A stretch of 49,504 nucleotides of DNA, taken from contig JBBAGE010000001.1 of the NCBI GenBank assembly GCA_041655055.1, positions 1-49,504 of the forward strand. The letters run 5' to 3'. The notes beneath the pieces are model-generated. The model did not search any database. It was not told where the DNA came from and worked only from the letters and a program-made list of their open reading frames with translations. Origin of the DNA: JBBAGE01 sp041655055 (lineage in GTDB: Bacteria > Pseudomonadota > Alphaproteobacteria > Rhodobacterales > Rhodobacteraceae). Shown here in pieces: positions 8,066 through 17,906 of the stretch. The position numbers and the translations under genes were made by a program. The first letter of the stretch is position 1. Each line of letters opens with the position of its first letter.

Positions 8066-10507
8066 CTATTTCTCACCCGTTCCGCGCGGTTTTGCGCGCA
8101 ATGTGGGCGCGGCTTCGGTCGGATCTTCGGGCCAGGGGTGGCGGGGATAGCGGCCGCGCATTTCCTTGCGCACATCGGCGTAAGAGCTGCGCCAGAAGCC
8201 GGGCAGATCCATCGTCGTTTGCAGCGGCCGCTGCGCGGGCGATGTCAGGATGATCCGCAGCGGCAGCCGCGCCGGCCCCACGGTCGGATGGGTGGTGAGG
8301 CCGAACATTTCCTGTAACCGCGCGGTGATCGTGGGATGATCGCCGGAATAATCGATGGCAATGCGCCGCCCCATGGGCGATGTGAAATGCGCGGGCATGT
8401 CGCGGTCCAGCATCGCGGTCTGATCCCAGCTTAGCATGGCGCGCAAGGCGGGGTCGGGATCAAATGCGCGCAACTGTGCCTCGGTCCGCAGGGGGCCGAT
8501 ATGGGGCAGCAGCCAATCCTCAAGCCCCGCAAGCAGCGCGTCATCCGACATATCGGGCAGATCGGCGCCGCCCGCGCGTGCAAGCATCACGCGCGCCCGA
8601 AAAAGCGCCGCCCCCCCATCCAGCGTCAACCCGATATCGCGCAGCCCATCGAGTGCGGCGCGGGCGATGGTATCGTCGCTTGCGCCTTTCCATGGGCGTT
8701 GGTCAAGCACCAGCGCCCCGAAACGCTGATGCTGCACCGCCAGAACCCGGCGTTCGCGCCGCGACCAGGTGCAATGTTCGACCCAGTGAATCTGATCCGC
8801 ATAAAGCGCGTGCAATTCGGCATCGCTTAGCGCGATCGCCTGGCGGATACGGGCCTCGCGCATATCGCCATCCAGATCGCAGGCCACGATCAGCCGTGCG
8901 CCTGCCAGCGGATCGGCGGCATCGATCACCGCGCCCTTGCCATTTGCCAGCACGAAACGCGGCGCATCACCCGCGCGGCGCAGGCCGATGCGGTCGGGAT
9001 AGGCCAGCGCCACCATCGCGGCCGGGCCAAGTGCGGGCCGGGCGGGGCCTGCGGCGAAACGCCGGGCATCAGCCCGGATGCGTTCAATCGTGGCGCGGTT
9101 GGCATTATGGCGCGCGGGATGGGCCACGGCATCAAGCCGCAACAACAGATCGGCGGGCGCGCCGCGGCCCAAAGGATCGCGTTCGGCCAAAAGGGCGGCC
9201 AAAGTGGCGGCCTGCGGCCCGGCGATTTCGCGCATATGCGCCAGACGCGGATGCAGCGGCAGCGCGGCCAGCCGTTTCCCGTGGGCGGTAATGCGGCCGC
9301 GATCATCCAGCGCCCCCAGATCGCGCAACAGGGCCTGCGCCTGTGCATAGGCGCCGGGGTTCGGCGGGCTGAGCAGCGCCAGATCGCCGGGACTGGCCGC
9401 CCCCCACAACGCCAGTTCCAGCGCCAACCCGGTTAGATCGGCGGCTTCGATTTCAGCGGGGGGATAGGGGGCAAGCCCGCCTTCCTCGCCCCGCGTCCAA
9501 AGCCGGTAACAGATGCCCGCGGCCACACGCCCGGCGCGGCCGCGGCGTTGTTCGGCCTCGGCGCGGGTTACGCGTTCGGTGATCAGCCGCGACATGCCCG
9601 AACCTGGATCAAACCGCGCGCGCCGGGCCCGGCCGCCATCCACCACGATGCGGATATCCTCGATCGTCAGCGATGTTTCGGCAATCGCGGTGGCCAGCAC
9701 GATCTTGCGCAGCCCGGCGGGGGCGGGGGCGATGGCGGCGCGTTGGGCGGCAAGCTCCATCGCGCCAAAAAGGGGCGCGATCATGCAATCGGGGCCAAGC
9801 CTGCCGGCAAGGGCAGCCTGCGTGCGGCGAATCTCGCCCTCGCCGGGCAAAAATGCCAATATCCCCCCGGTGGAATCGCCCGCTGCCTGCACGATCAGAT
9901 CGGCCATCGCCACATCAAACCGGGCGCCCTGTGGCAGGGGCCGGGGCAGCCAGCGGGTGTCCACCGGATAGGCGCGCCCCTCGGCGGTGACGATCGGCGC
10001 ATCGCCCAGCATCGCGGCCACCGGCGCGGCATCAAGCGTGGCAGACATGACCACAACCACCAGATCCTCGCGCAGCGCCCCGCGCACCTCCCACGTCAGG
10101 GCAAGGCCCAGATCGGCATGCAGGGATCGTTCATGAAATTCATCAAAAATTACCGCGCCGATGCCGCGCAGTTCCGGGTCGGATTGAATCATTCGGGTCA
10201 GAATGCCTTCGGTCACCACCTCGATGCGGGTATCGGGGCCGGTCCGGGCATCGCCCCGGACCCGATAGCCAACGGTGGCGCCAACCGGTTCGCGCAGGCT
10301 TGCGGCCATCCGCTCGGCCGCGGCGCGCGCGGCCAGACGGCGCGGCTCCAGCATCACGATGCGTCCCGAAATCCGCCCCGCCGCCAGCATCGCCAGCGGC
10401 ACGCGCGTGGTCTTGCCCGCGCCGGGCGGGGCCTGCAGCACGGCACGCCCCGCGTGTTCAAGCGCGCGGAGCAGATCGGGCAGGACGGCATCGATGGGCA
10501 GCTTCAT
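8066..10507 (-). CDS. hrpB: ATP-dependent helicase HrpB
   Basis: A DEAH-type SF2 helicase of 813 residues, matching the usual length of about 810. Motifs: I QAPPGAGKTTRVPL (about residues 25-38), Ia LEPRRLAARAAAERM, II DEFHERSLHADL, III MSATLDA, VI QRRGRAGRVAAGICYRLW. The HrpB C-terminal domain follows, ending near TSPMGRRIAIDYSGD and SPAQRPLQTTMDLPGFW. The ATG at 10505-10507 gives the standard MKLPIDAVLPDL start with AAGG upstream; the longer reading frame adds 55 residues of unrelated sequence. Its cellular substrate is poorly defined in the family. Divergent from meaB. Confidence 0.93.
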   Translation of the reverse strand: MKLPIDAVLPDLLRALEHAGRAVLQAPPGAGKTTRVPLAMLAAGRISGRIVMLEPRRLAARAAAERMAASLREPVGATVGYRVRGDARTGPDTRIEVVTEGILTRMIQSDPELRGIGAVIFDEFHERSLHADLGLALTWEVRGALREDLVVVVMSATLDAAPVAAMLGDAPIVTAEGRAYPVDTRWLPRPLPQGARFDVAMADLIVQAAGDSTGGILAFLPGEGEIRRTQAALAGRLGPDCMIAPLFGAMELAAQRAAIAPAPAGLRKIVLATAIAETSLTIEDIRIVVDGGRARRARFDPGSGMSRLITERVTRAEAEQRRGRAGRVAAGICYRLWTRGEEGGLAPYPPAEIEAADLTGLALELALWGAASPGDLALLSPPNPGAYAQAQALLRDLGALDDRGRITAHGKRLAALPLHPRLAHMREIAGPQAATLAALLAERDPLGRGAPADLLLRLDAVAHPARHNANRATIERIRADARRFAAGPARPALGPAAMVALAYPDRIGLRRAGDAPRFVLANGKGAVIDAADPLAGARLIVACDLDGDMREARIRQAIALSDAELHALYADQIHWVEHCTWSRRERRVLAVQHQRFGALVLDQRPWKGASDDTIARAALDGLRDIGLTLDGGAALFRARVMLARAGGADLPDMSDDALLAGLEDWLLPHIGPLRTEAQLRAFDPDPALRAMLSWDQTAMLDRDMPAHFTSPMGRRIAIDYSGDHPTITARLQEMFGLTTHPTVGPARLPLRIILTSPAQRPLQTTMDLPGFWRSSYADVRKEMRGRYPRHPWPEDPTEAAPTLRAKPRGTGEK

Positions 10508-10604
10508 GGCGACCTTATCGAGCAAAGCGGCGCGCGGTTCCAGTGGCCGGGTGGACAAGATATGCGCATCCGGGGCATGAGAGACCACGACAAGGAGGCG
10601 CCGA

Positions 10605-11588
10605 ATGGATGTAGATGATCTGGCCACCCGGTTGATGGCGGGCGAACGGCGCGCATTGGCGCGCGCCATCACATTGATCGAAAGCCGGCGCGCGGATCAT
10701 CGCGCCATGGCGGCGGATTTGCTGGCGCGCGTGGGCAAAAGCGGGCGCGAGGCCCTGCGCATCGGGTTGTCGGGCACGCCGGGGGTGGGGAAATCCACCT
10801 TTATCGAATCATTTGGCATGTTTCTGACGGGTCTGGGGCTGCGAATCGCGGTTCTGGCGATCGATCCCAGTTCGGCGCGCACGGGGGGATCGATTCTGGG
10901 CGATAAAACCCGGATGGAGCGGCTAAGCCGCGATCCGCGGGCCTATATCCGGCCTTCGCCCTCGCAATCCGAGCTAGGCGGCGTCGCCCGGCGCACGCGC
11001 GAAGCGGTGGCATTATGCGAGGCGGCGGGTTTCGACGTGGTGTTGATCGAAACGGTCGGCGTCGGGCAATCGGAAACCATGGTGGCCGATATGTCGGATC
11101 TGTTCGTGCTGCTGCTGGCGCCTGCGGGCGGGGACGAATTGCAGGGCGTCAAGCGCGGGATCATGGAAATTGCCGATATCATTTTGGTGAACAAGGCCGA
11201 TGGCGATCTGAAAGCCACGGCCATACGCACCTGCGCCGATTACGCCGGGGCGCTGCGGCTTTTGCGCAAGCGGCCCTATGATCCGCCAGAATTTCCCAAG
11301 GCGCTGACAGTATCGGCGCTGGAGGAATCGGGTCTGGAAACCGTCTGGCAGGAAATCTCGACCCTGGCCGGCTGGCGGCGCGATCATGGCCATTGGGCGG
11401 CGCGTCGGGCAAATCAGGCCCGCCACTGGTTCGAGGATGAATTGCGCCACGCGCTTTTGGCGCAGATTACCCGCCCGGGGCCCCTGCGCGATTCGGTTGA
11501 CGGGCTGGGTGTGGCGGTGGCCCAGGGCGATATGGCGCCATCCGCCGCGGTGGAACAGGCCCTGGCGCTGATCCGCGCCCGATCATGA
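10605..11588 (+). CDS. meaB: Methylmalonyl-CoA mutase-associated GTPase MeaB
   Basis: A G3E-family P-loop GTPase that protects and loads adenosylcobalamin-dependent methylmalonyl-CoA mutase. 327 residues. Motifs: Walker A GLSGTPGVGKST (about residues 54-65), switch I DPSSARTGGSILGDKTRM, switch II ETVGVGQSE, base recognition NKAD, and the C-terminal dimerisation helices with HWFEDELRH. AAGGAGG lies just upstream of the ATG. The mutase genes are not in the window. Together with prpE at 19.4 kb it indicates propionyl-CoA use through the methylmalonyl-CoA route. Confidence 0.93.
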   Translation: MDVDDLATRLMAGERRALARAITLIESRRADHRAMAADLLARVGKSGREALRIGLSGTPGVGKSTFIESFGMFLTGLGLRIAVLAIDPSSARTGGSILGDKTRMERLSRDPRAYIRPSPSQSELGGVARRTREAVALCEAAGFDVVLIETVGVGQSETMVADMSDLFVLLLAPAGGDELQGVKRGIMEIADIILVNKADGDLKATAIRTCADYAGALRLLRKRPYDPPEFPKALTVSALEESGLETVWQEISTLAGWRRDHGHWAARRANQARHWFEDELRHALLAQITRPGPLRDSVDGLGVAVAQGDMAPSAAVEQALALIRARS

Positions 11589-11598
11589 GTTGAATCGC

Positions 11599-11627
11599 TT
11601 GACGATCCCGTAAATACGACTTATCAG
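11599..11627 (+). promoter_or_regulatory. Possible sigma70 promoter for rpmB
   Basis: TTGACG at 11599-11604 and TATCAG at 11622-11627, separated by 17 bases, between the meaB stop and rpmB. The -35 matches five of six consensus bases and the -10 four of six. It would give a 5' leader of about 80 bases. Pattern match only. Confidence 0.4.
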
Positions 11628-11714
11628 CGCCAGATGGAATTCAGGGTGCCCCCGTGGTGCGCCCTATATGTTGAATTTGTCTGCAAAGACCAAGGCGAAA
11701 CGAAGGAGCGAAAC

Positions 11715-12002
11715 ATGTCGCGCCGTTGCGAACTGACTGGAAAAGGCCCCATGTCTGGCAATAATGTCAGCCACGCCAACAACAAGACCAAGCGTCGGTT
11801 TCTGCCGAACTTGAATGATGTGTCGCTGATGTCGGAAACGCTGGGCCGTCCGGTAAAGCTGCGCATCTCGGCTGCGGCGCTGCGCTCGGTCGATCACCGT
11901 GGCGGGCTGGATGCCTATCTTGCCAAGGCGCGCGACGAAGAGCTTTCGTCGAATGCCCTGAAAATCAAGAAAGAAATCGTCAAGGCTCAGGCCACCGCCT
12001 AA
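11715..12002 (+). CDS. rpmB: 50S ribosomal protein L28
   Basis: 95 residues beginning MSRRCELTGKGPMSGNNVSHANNKTKRRFLPNL, the standard L28 signature. It is a structural protein of the large ribosomal subunit. AAGGAG lies seven bases before the ATG at 11715. It appears monocistronic: a putative promoter lies upstream and a strong intrinsic terminator follows. Confidence 0.97.
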   Translation: MSRRCELTGKGPMSGNNVSHANNKTKRRFLPNLNDVSLMSETLGRPVKLRISAAALRSVDHRGGLDAYLAKARDEELSSNALKIKKEIVKAQATA

Positions 12003-12025
12003 GTTTTTCGATATATTGCCGATCA

Positions 12026-12062
12026 TGGCCCCGCCGGTTTCCGGTGGGGCTATTTTCGTTTC
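12026..12062 (+). terminator. Rho-independent terminator of rpmB
   Basis: Stem gccccgccgg (12028-12037), loop ttt, stem ccggtggggc (12041-12050) with one G-T pair, followed by tattttcgttt. It lies 25 bp after the rpmB stop. Confidence 0.85.
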
Positions 12063-12101
12063 GATATCGGGTGCCCGGCCGGGCAGGCTGCCCAGCGCGG
12101 A

Positions 12102-12401
12102 TTAGCTGCAGAATTGTTCGGCGGTGCTGCCAAAGGCGGTATATTTGCGCCAAAAGGCCGAATGCCGCTCGGAACCCGATTGGCGCATATCCTGCGCACG
12201 CTGCGGATCCTTGAAAAACCGCGCGGCGGTGCGCTGATCTCCGCGTGACAGGGTCATATCCGCAACCTGTTGGATACAGCCGCACAAGGCGCGGTTAGCC
12301 CCGGCGCGATCCGATCGCATACAGGCGTTTTCAATCGGGCCGGCATAGGCTGCGGGCGCCATCGCGGCCATCAGCGCGGCGATTATCAGGGTTTTCTTCA
12401 T
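12102..12401 (-). CDS. Small secreted protein, function unknown
   Basis: 99 residues from the ATG at 12399-12401. This start gives a clean Sec signal peptide (MKKTLIIAALMAAMAPAAYA, cleavage after AYA) and has GAGG upstream; an ATG four codons earlier lacks a ribosome binding site. The mature part of about 80 residues has four cysteines (in ENACM, LCGC and the C-terminal QFCS), suggesting two disulfides in the periplasm. No family is recognised with confidence; proteins of this kind are common as hypotheticals in Rhodobacterales. Convergent with rpmB and divergent from lepA. Confidence 0.7.
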   Translation of the reverse strand: MKKTLIIAALMAAMAPAAYAGPIENACMRSDRAGANRALCGCIQQVADMTLSRGDQRTAARFFKDPQRAQDMRQSGSERHSAFWRKYTAFGSTAEQFCS

Positions 12402-12594
12402 TTTCTGCCTCATTCCACAAGGGGCCTGCTTGTTGCGCAGTTTGCCCTGTCATGGTTGCTCGATCCTGAATCACTAGCCGATTTGCGCGAAAAATTCAAT
12501 TCGCAACATATGGGGCCGGGCGGCCGGGCCCCCCTATATGGCGCGTCGGGCAAAAAGCCGCGCGGCCCGGTATGGGGCCGTGTTGCAAGCCACC

Positions 12595-12629
12595 TTGACC
12601 AATGCGCGAATCCCCATCATATCCGCCCT

Positions 12630-12630
<1 letters not shown>
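12595..12630 (+). promoter_or_regulatory. Possible lepA promoter giving a leaderless transcript
   Basis: TTGACC at 12595-12600, a 17-base spacer, then CATATC at 12618-12623. A start site six or seven bases later falls on the A of the lepA ATG (12630). No Shine-Dalgarno sequence is visible upstream of the ATG, consistent with a leaderless message. Pattern-based inference. Confidence 0.35.
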
Positions 12631-14426
<1,796 letters not shown>

Positions 14427-14428
14427 TC

Positions 14429-14457
14429 GCGCCCCGGCCCGCAGAGGCCGGGGGCGG
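14429..14457 (+). terminator. GC-rich stem-loop after lepA
   Basis: cgccccggcc (14430-14439) can pair with ggccgggggcg (14446-14456), with one bulged G and a 6-base loop, directly after the lepA stop. No T-tract follows, so termination is less certain than for the rpmB and glyA stem-loops. Confidence 0.4.
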
Positions 14458-14562
14458 GCCGTCCGCGCGATAATTCCCCAAAAAACCAAGACCGTTATCA
14501 CTTTGTTAATCCTTTTGGATGCACAACAGGTGCACTGCCTGTTGATCTGTATCGGACAAGTG

Positions 14563-14817
14563 ATGAAAAAATTCTTAAGCGTAATGATGATTTTCGGCCT
14601 GCTCGCGGGGTGCACCGATCTGCAAACCAAGCCGCTGGTGTCGGATTACAATGGTGCCAGCGTGAAAATCCAGACGGATATGTTCACCCCGGAACCGCGC
14701 GAATCGACCTTGGCCGAAGCGTCACGGATTTGTGGCATCGGCAACAAACGGGCTGAATATGCCTCGTCGCGGGCGCTGCCCAATTACGTGCATGAACATC
14801 TGTATCTCTGCCTCTAG
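14563..14817 (+). CDS. Small outer-membrane or periplasmic lipoprotein
   Basis: 84 residues. A short signal sequence MKKFLSVMMIFGLLAGC ends in the lipobox LLAGC, so the protein should be diacylated at Cys17 and membrane-anchored. The mature part has two further Cys (RICG and the terminal YLCL). No named family recognised. The ATG at 14563 is chosen for the lipoprotein signal; the upstream in-frame ATG at 14503 would bury it. Its TAG stop overlaps the TAG stop of the convergent hydrolase gene in the palindrome CTAG. Confidence 0.72.
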   Translation: MKKFLSVMMIFGLLAGCTDLQTKPLVSDYNGASVKIQTDMFTPEPRESTLAEASRICGIGNKRAEYASSRALPNYVHEHLYLCL

Positions 14818-15569
14818 CCCAGAAAGACGCGCAATGTTGCCACGAATTCCTGCGGCTTTTCGGCATGCAGCCAATGGCCGGTGCCGGGAAGGCGCGCGAA
14901 TTTTGCCTGCGGGAACAGGGCCTTGATGGCGGGGCGATGCCCGGATTTGACATAATCGCTTTCGCCACCCGACAAAAACAGCACCGGCCCGTCGAACTGG
15001 CCCGATACCTCGGGCCAGCCGGTGATATCGGCCATGGCGGCGTCAAGCACATCAAGGTTAAGCAGCCATTTGCCAGCGTCTAGATCAAGCGATTGCAGCA
15101 AAAACGCCCGCACCTGGGACGATTCGATATCAGCAGCCAGACGTGCATCCGCCTGCGAGCGCCGCGCGATCCCGGTCAGATCAAGGTTGCGCATCGCGTC
15201 GATCAGGTGGGATTGGCTATGGGAATAGGCCACGGGCGCGATATCGGCCACCACCAGCCGGCGCAGCAGGGCGGGTTCGCGCAGGGCCAGCAACATTGCC
15301 GCTTTGCCGCCCATGGAATGGCCGACAATATCGGGGATGATGCCCAGATCGCGAATGGTTTCGGCCAGATCATCGGCCAGGTCGGCATAGCTGTGGCTGG
15401 GCAGATGCGGGCTCGCGCCGTGGTTGCGCATATCGACGGTGATCACCTGGCGATCTTCGGACATGCGCCGCGCGATCGCGCCCCAGTTGCGGGCCGAGCC
15501 AAACAGCCCGTGCACGATCAACAGCGGCGGCAGGGCGCTGGGGCTGCCCGTGACAATCCTGTGCAACAT
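14814..15569 (-). CDS. Alpha/beta fold hydrolase (YbfF-like esterase)
   Basis: 251 residues. Oxyanion segment LLIVHGLFGSARNW near residue 16, nucleophile elbow GHSMGG with the catalytic Ser, probable acid in LSGGESDYV, and catalytic His in GTGHWLHAEKP near the C terminus. The wording and length resemble the YbfF acyl-ester hydrolases. The ATG at 15567-15569 follows AAGGATGG; an upstream in-frame start adds ten residues without support. The substrate is unknown. It is separated from glyA upstream by a strong terminator, so it is probably transcribed on its own. Confidence 0.85.
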   Translation of the reverse strand: MLHRIVTGSPSALPPLLIVHGLFGSARNWGAIARRMSEDRQVITVDMRNHGASPHLPSHSYADLADDLAETIRDLGIIPDIVGHSMGGKAAMLLALREPALLRRLVVADIAPVAYSHSQSHLIDAMRNLDLTGIARRSQADARLAADIESSQVRAFLLQSLDLDAGKWLLNLDVLDAAMADITGWPEVSGQFDGPVLFLSGGESDYVKSGHRPAIKALFPQAKFARLPGTGHWLHAEKPQEFVATLRVFLG

Positions 15570-15604
15570 GACCCATCCTTTGCTAACCTGTGCCAGCACA
15601 ATTG

Positions 15605-15640
15605 CAACAAAACGGCGCCATGAGAAGCCCCATGGCGCCG
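15605..15640 (-). terminator. Rho-independent terminator of glyA
   Basis: On the minus strand, a perfect 10-bp stem (15631-15640 with 15613-15622, cggcgccatg/catggcgccg) and an 8-base loop, followed by TTTTGTT. It lies 25 bp after the glyA stop. Confidence 0.9.
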
Positions 15641-15665
15641 CAAATTTGCACTTATCCGGCTTTGC

Positions 15666-16961
15666 CTACATGCCCGGATAGATCGGGAAATCGGCGCACA
15701 ATTGGGCGACGCGCGCCTTGACGCTGGCTTCGATCGCGGCATTGCCCTCGTCGCCATTGGCGGCAAGGCCATCGATCACCTCGACAATCCAATCGGCAAT
15801 CTGGCGGAATTCGGCCTCGGTGAAACCGCGGGTGGTGCCTGCGGGGGTGCCAAGGCGCACGCCGCTGGTCACGAAGGGTTTTTCGGGGTCAAAGGGAATG
15901 CCGTTCTTGTTGCAGGTGATATGCGCGCGGCCAAGCGCGGCTTCGGCGGCTTTGCCGGTCACCCCTTTGGGCCGCAGATCGGCAAGGCAAAGGTGATTAT
16001 CCGTGCCGCCCGATACGATATCGATGCCGCCTTTCATCAGTTGATCGGCCAGCGCCTGGGCGTTTTTGACCACCTGGGCGGCGTAATCCTTGAATTCGGG
16101 GCGCAACGCTTCGCCAAAGGCAACGGCTTTGGCGGCGATAACATGCATCAGCGGGCCGCCTTGCAACCCGGGGAATACCGCGGAATTCACCTTTTTGGCG
16201 ATTTCAGCGTTATTGGTCAGGATCATGCCGCCACGCGGGCCGCGCAGCGATTTATGCGTGGTCGTGGTGACCACATCGGCATGCGGTAGCGGCGAGGGAT
16301 GCTGGCCACCGGCAACAAGCCCGGCAATATGCGCCATATCGACCATCAGATAAGCGCCCACTTCGTCGGCGATGGCGCGAAACGCCGCCCAATCCCAGAC
16401 GCGGCTATAGGCGGTGCCACCGGCCACGATCAATTTGGGGCGATGTTCCAGGGCCTTGGCGCGCACATCGTCCATATCCAGATGCTGATCTTGCGTGCGC
16501 ACGCCGTAGGACACGACATTGAACCATTTGCCCGACATATTGACGGGCGAACCATGGGTCAGGTGGCCGCCGGCATTCAAATCCAGCCCCATGAAAGTAT
16601 CGCCCGGCTGCAGTAGCGCCAGAAAGACAGCCTGATTCATCTGGCTGCCGGAATTGGGCTGCACATTGGCAAATTCACAGCCAAACAGCGCCTTGGCGCG
16701 TTCAATCGCCAGATTTTCGGCAATATCGACGAATTGGCAGCCGCCGTAATAGCGCTTGCCCGGATAGCCTTCGGCATATTTATTGGTCAGCACCGAACCC
16801 TGAGCCTCAAGCACGGCGCGCGAGACGATGTTTTCCGAGGCGATCAGTTCGATTTCGTCGCGCTGACGGCCCAGTTCCTGGGTGACGGCGGTAAAAATCT
16901 CGGGGTCGCGGGCGGACAGGGGCTCGGTGAAAAAGCCGGAATCGCGGGAATTGGCGGTCAT
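15666..16961 (-). CDS. glyA: Serine hydroxymethyltransferase
   Basis: A PLP enzyme that interconverts serine and glycine with tetrahydrofolate, supplying one-carbon units. 431 residues. Motifs: IELIASENIVSRAV near residue 36, YAEGYPGKRYYGGC, QPNSGSQMNQAV, HIAGLVAGG, the PLP lysine in TTTTHKSLRGPRGG, and the late TSGVRLGTPAGTTRGF. The gene has its own terminator. A GGAG lies 12 bases before the ATG. The 180-bp gap to divergent nadK must hold both promoters. Confidence 0.96.
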   Translation of the reverse strand: MTANSRDSGFFTEPLSARDPEIFTAVTQELGRQRDEIELIASENIVSRAVLEAQGSVLTNKYAEGYPGKRYYGGCQFVDIAENLAIERAKALFGCEFANVQPNSGSQMNQAVFLALLQPGDTFMGLDLNAGGHLTHGSPVNMSGKWFNVVSYGVRTQDQHLDMDDVRAKALEHRPKLIVAGGTAYSRVWDWAAFRAIADEVGAYLMVDMAHIAGLVAGGQHPSPLPHADVVTTTTHKSLRGPRGGMILTNNAEIAKKVNSAVFPGLQGGPLMHVIAAKAVAFGEALRPEFKDYAAQVVKNAQALADQLMKGGIDIVSGGTDNHLCLADLRPKGVTGKAAEAALGRAHITCNKNGIPFDPEKPFVTSGVRLGTPAGTTRGFTEAEFRQIADWIVEVIDGLAANGDEGNAAIEASVKARVAQLCADFPIYPGM

Positions 16962-17087
16962 TCGGAGGTCTCCGGTTAGGGCAGCGTTGGGCGATGTTTA
17001 GCCAAAGCGGCGAATGGGGGGAAGCCTCGTTTCATGCATAATCTTGTTGAAAACCGGGCAGGGTAAATGCCGCGTGAACTTTGAGGC

Positions 17088-17124
17088 GGGATTTGTTAAT
17101 CCCATTGTGCCCAAACTGCTTGGG
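17088..17124 (+). promoter_or_regulatory. Two short hairpins ahead of nadK
   Basis: GGGATT-TGTT-AATCCC (17088-17103), a perfect 6-bp stem, and CCCAA-ACTGC-TTGGG (17110-17124), a perfect 5-bp stem, lie just ahead of the nadK ribosome binding site (gggggagg). They could be leader RNA structures or DNA operator sites; the sequence alone cannot decide. Confidence 0.4.
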
Positions 17125-17141
17125 GAAGGGGGAGGTGCGAC

Positions 17142-17906
17142 ATGCCAAGACGAAGAATAGCTTTTGCCGCCAACGGGACCGAGGTTGCGACCACGGCGCT
17201 TGCCAATCTTTCGGCGCGGTATGGCAATGCCGATATGACCGAGGCTGACGTGATCGTGGCCTTGGGCGGGGATGGGTTCATGCTGGAAACGCTGCATGCG
17301 ACGATGGATCTGGATATTCCGGTTTATGGGATGAATTGCGGCACGATCGGCTTTTTGATGAATGAATATAGCGAAGACGATCTGGATCAGCGGTTGGCCG
17401 TGGCTGAGGAGGAAGTGATCAATCCATTGGAAATGAAGGCATTTTCATCGGATGGAAGCGTGCATACCGGGCTTGCGATCAATGAGGTCTCGATCCTGCG
17501 CGCGGGCCCCCAGGCGGCCAAATTGCAGATTTCGGTGGATGGCACGGTGCGTATGGATGCGCTGGTTTGCGATGGGGCGCTGCTATCCACGCCGGCGGGA
17601 TCGACGGCATATAATTATTCCGCACATGGGCCGATCCTGCCGATCGGGGCGGATGTGCTGGCGTTGACGGCGGTGGCGGCGTTTCGGCCCCGGCGCTGGC
17701 GCGGGGCGTTGTTGCCCAACACCGCCACGGTGCGCTTTGACGTGCTGGAACCCGACAAGCGCCCGGTGATGGCCGATGCCGATGGCCGTTCGGTGCGCGA
17801 TGTGATCGCGGTAGAAATCGTGTCGAAACCGACGGTCTCGCACCGGATTTTGTTCGATCCCGGTCATGGGCTTGAGGAACGGTTGATCCGCGAACAATTC
17901 GTCTAG
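17142..17906 (+). CDS. nadK: NAD kinase
   Basis: Phosphorylates NAD to NADP. 254 residues, typical for the compact alphaproteobacterial enzyme. GGDG motif in VALGGDGFMLETLH (about residue 43), GMNCGTIGFLMN, the conserved NE in AINEVSILR, and the substrate loop LLSTPAGSTAYNYSAHGPILP. GGGGGAGG lies about eight bases before the ATG. Its TAG stop and that of the convergent regulator share the four bases CTAG. Confidence 0.95.
   Translation: MPRRRIAFAANGTEVATTALANLSARYGNADMTEADVIVALGGDGFMLETLHATMDLDIPVYGMNCGTIGFLMNEYSEDDLDQRLAVAEEEVINPLEMKAFSSDGSVHTGLAINEVSILRAGPQAAKLQISVDGTVRMDALVCDGALLSTPAGSTAYNYSAHGPILPIGADVLALTAVAAFRPRRWRGALLPNTATVRFDVLEPDKRPVMADADGRSVRDVIAVEIVSKPTVSHRILFDPGHGLEERLIREQFV

Noticed and set aside
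8053..8070. AATAGG/CCTATT inverted repeat at the hrpB stop codon
   Set aside because: Only six base pairs, overlapping the stop codon and without a T-tract; not a convincing terminator.
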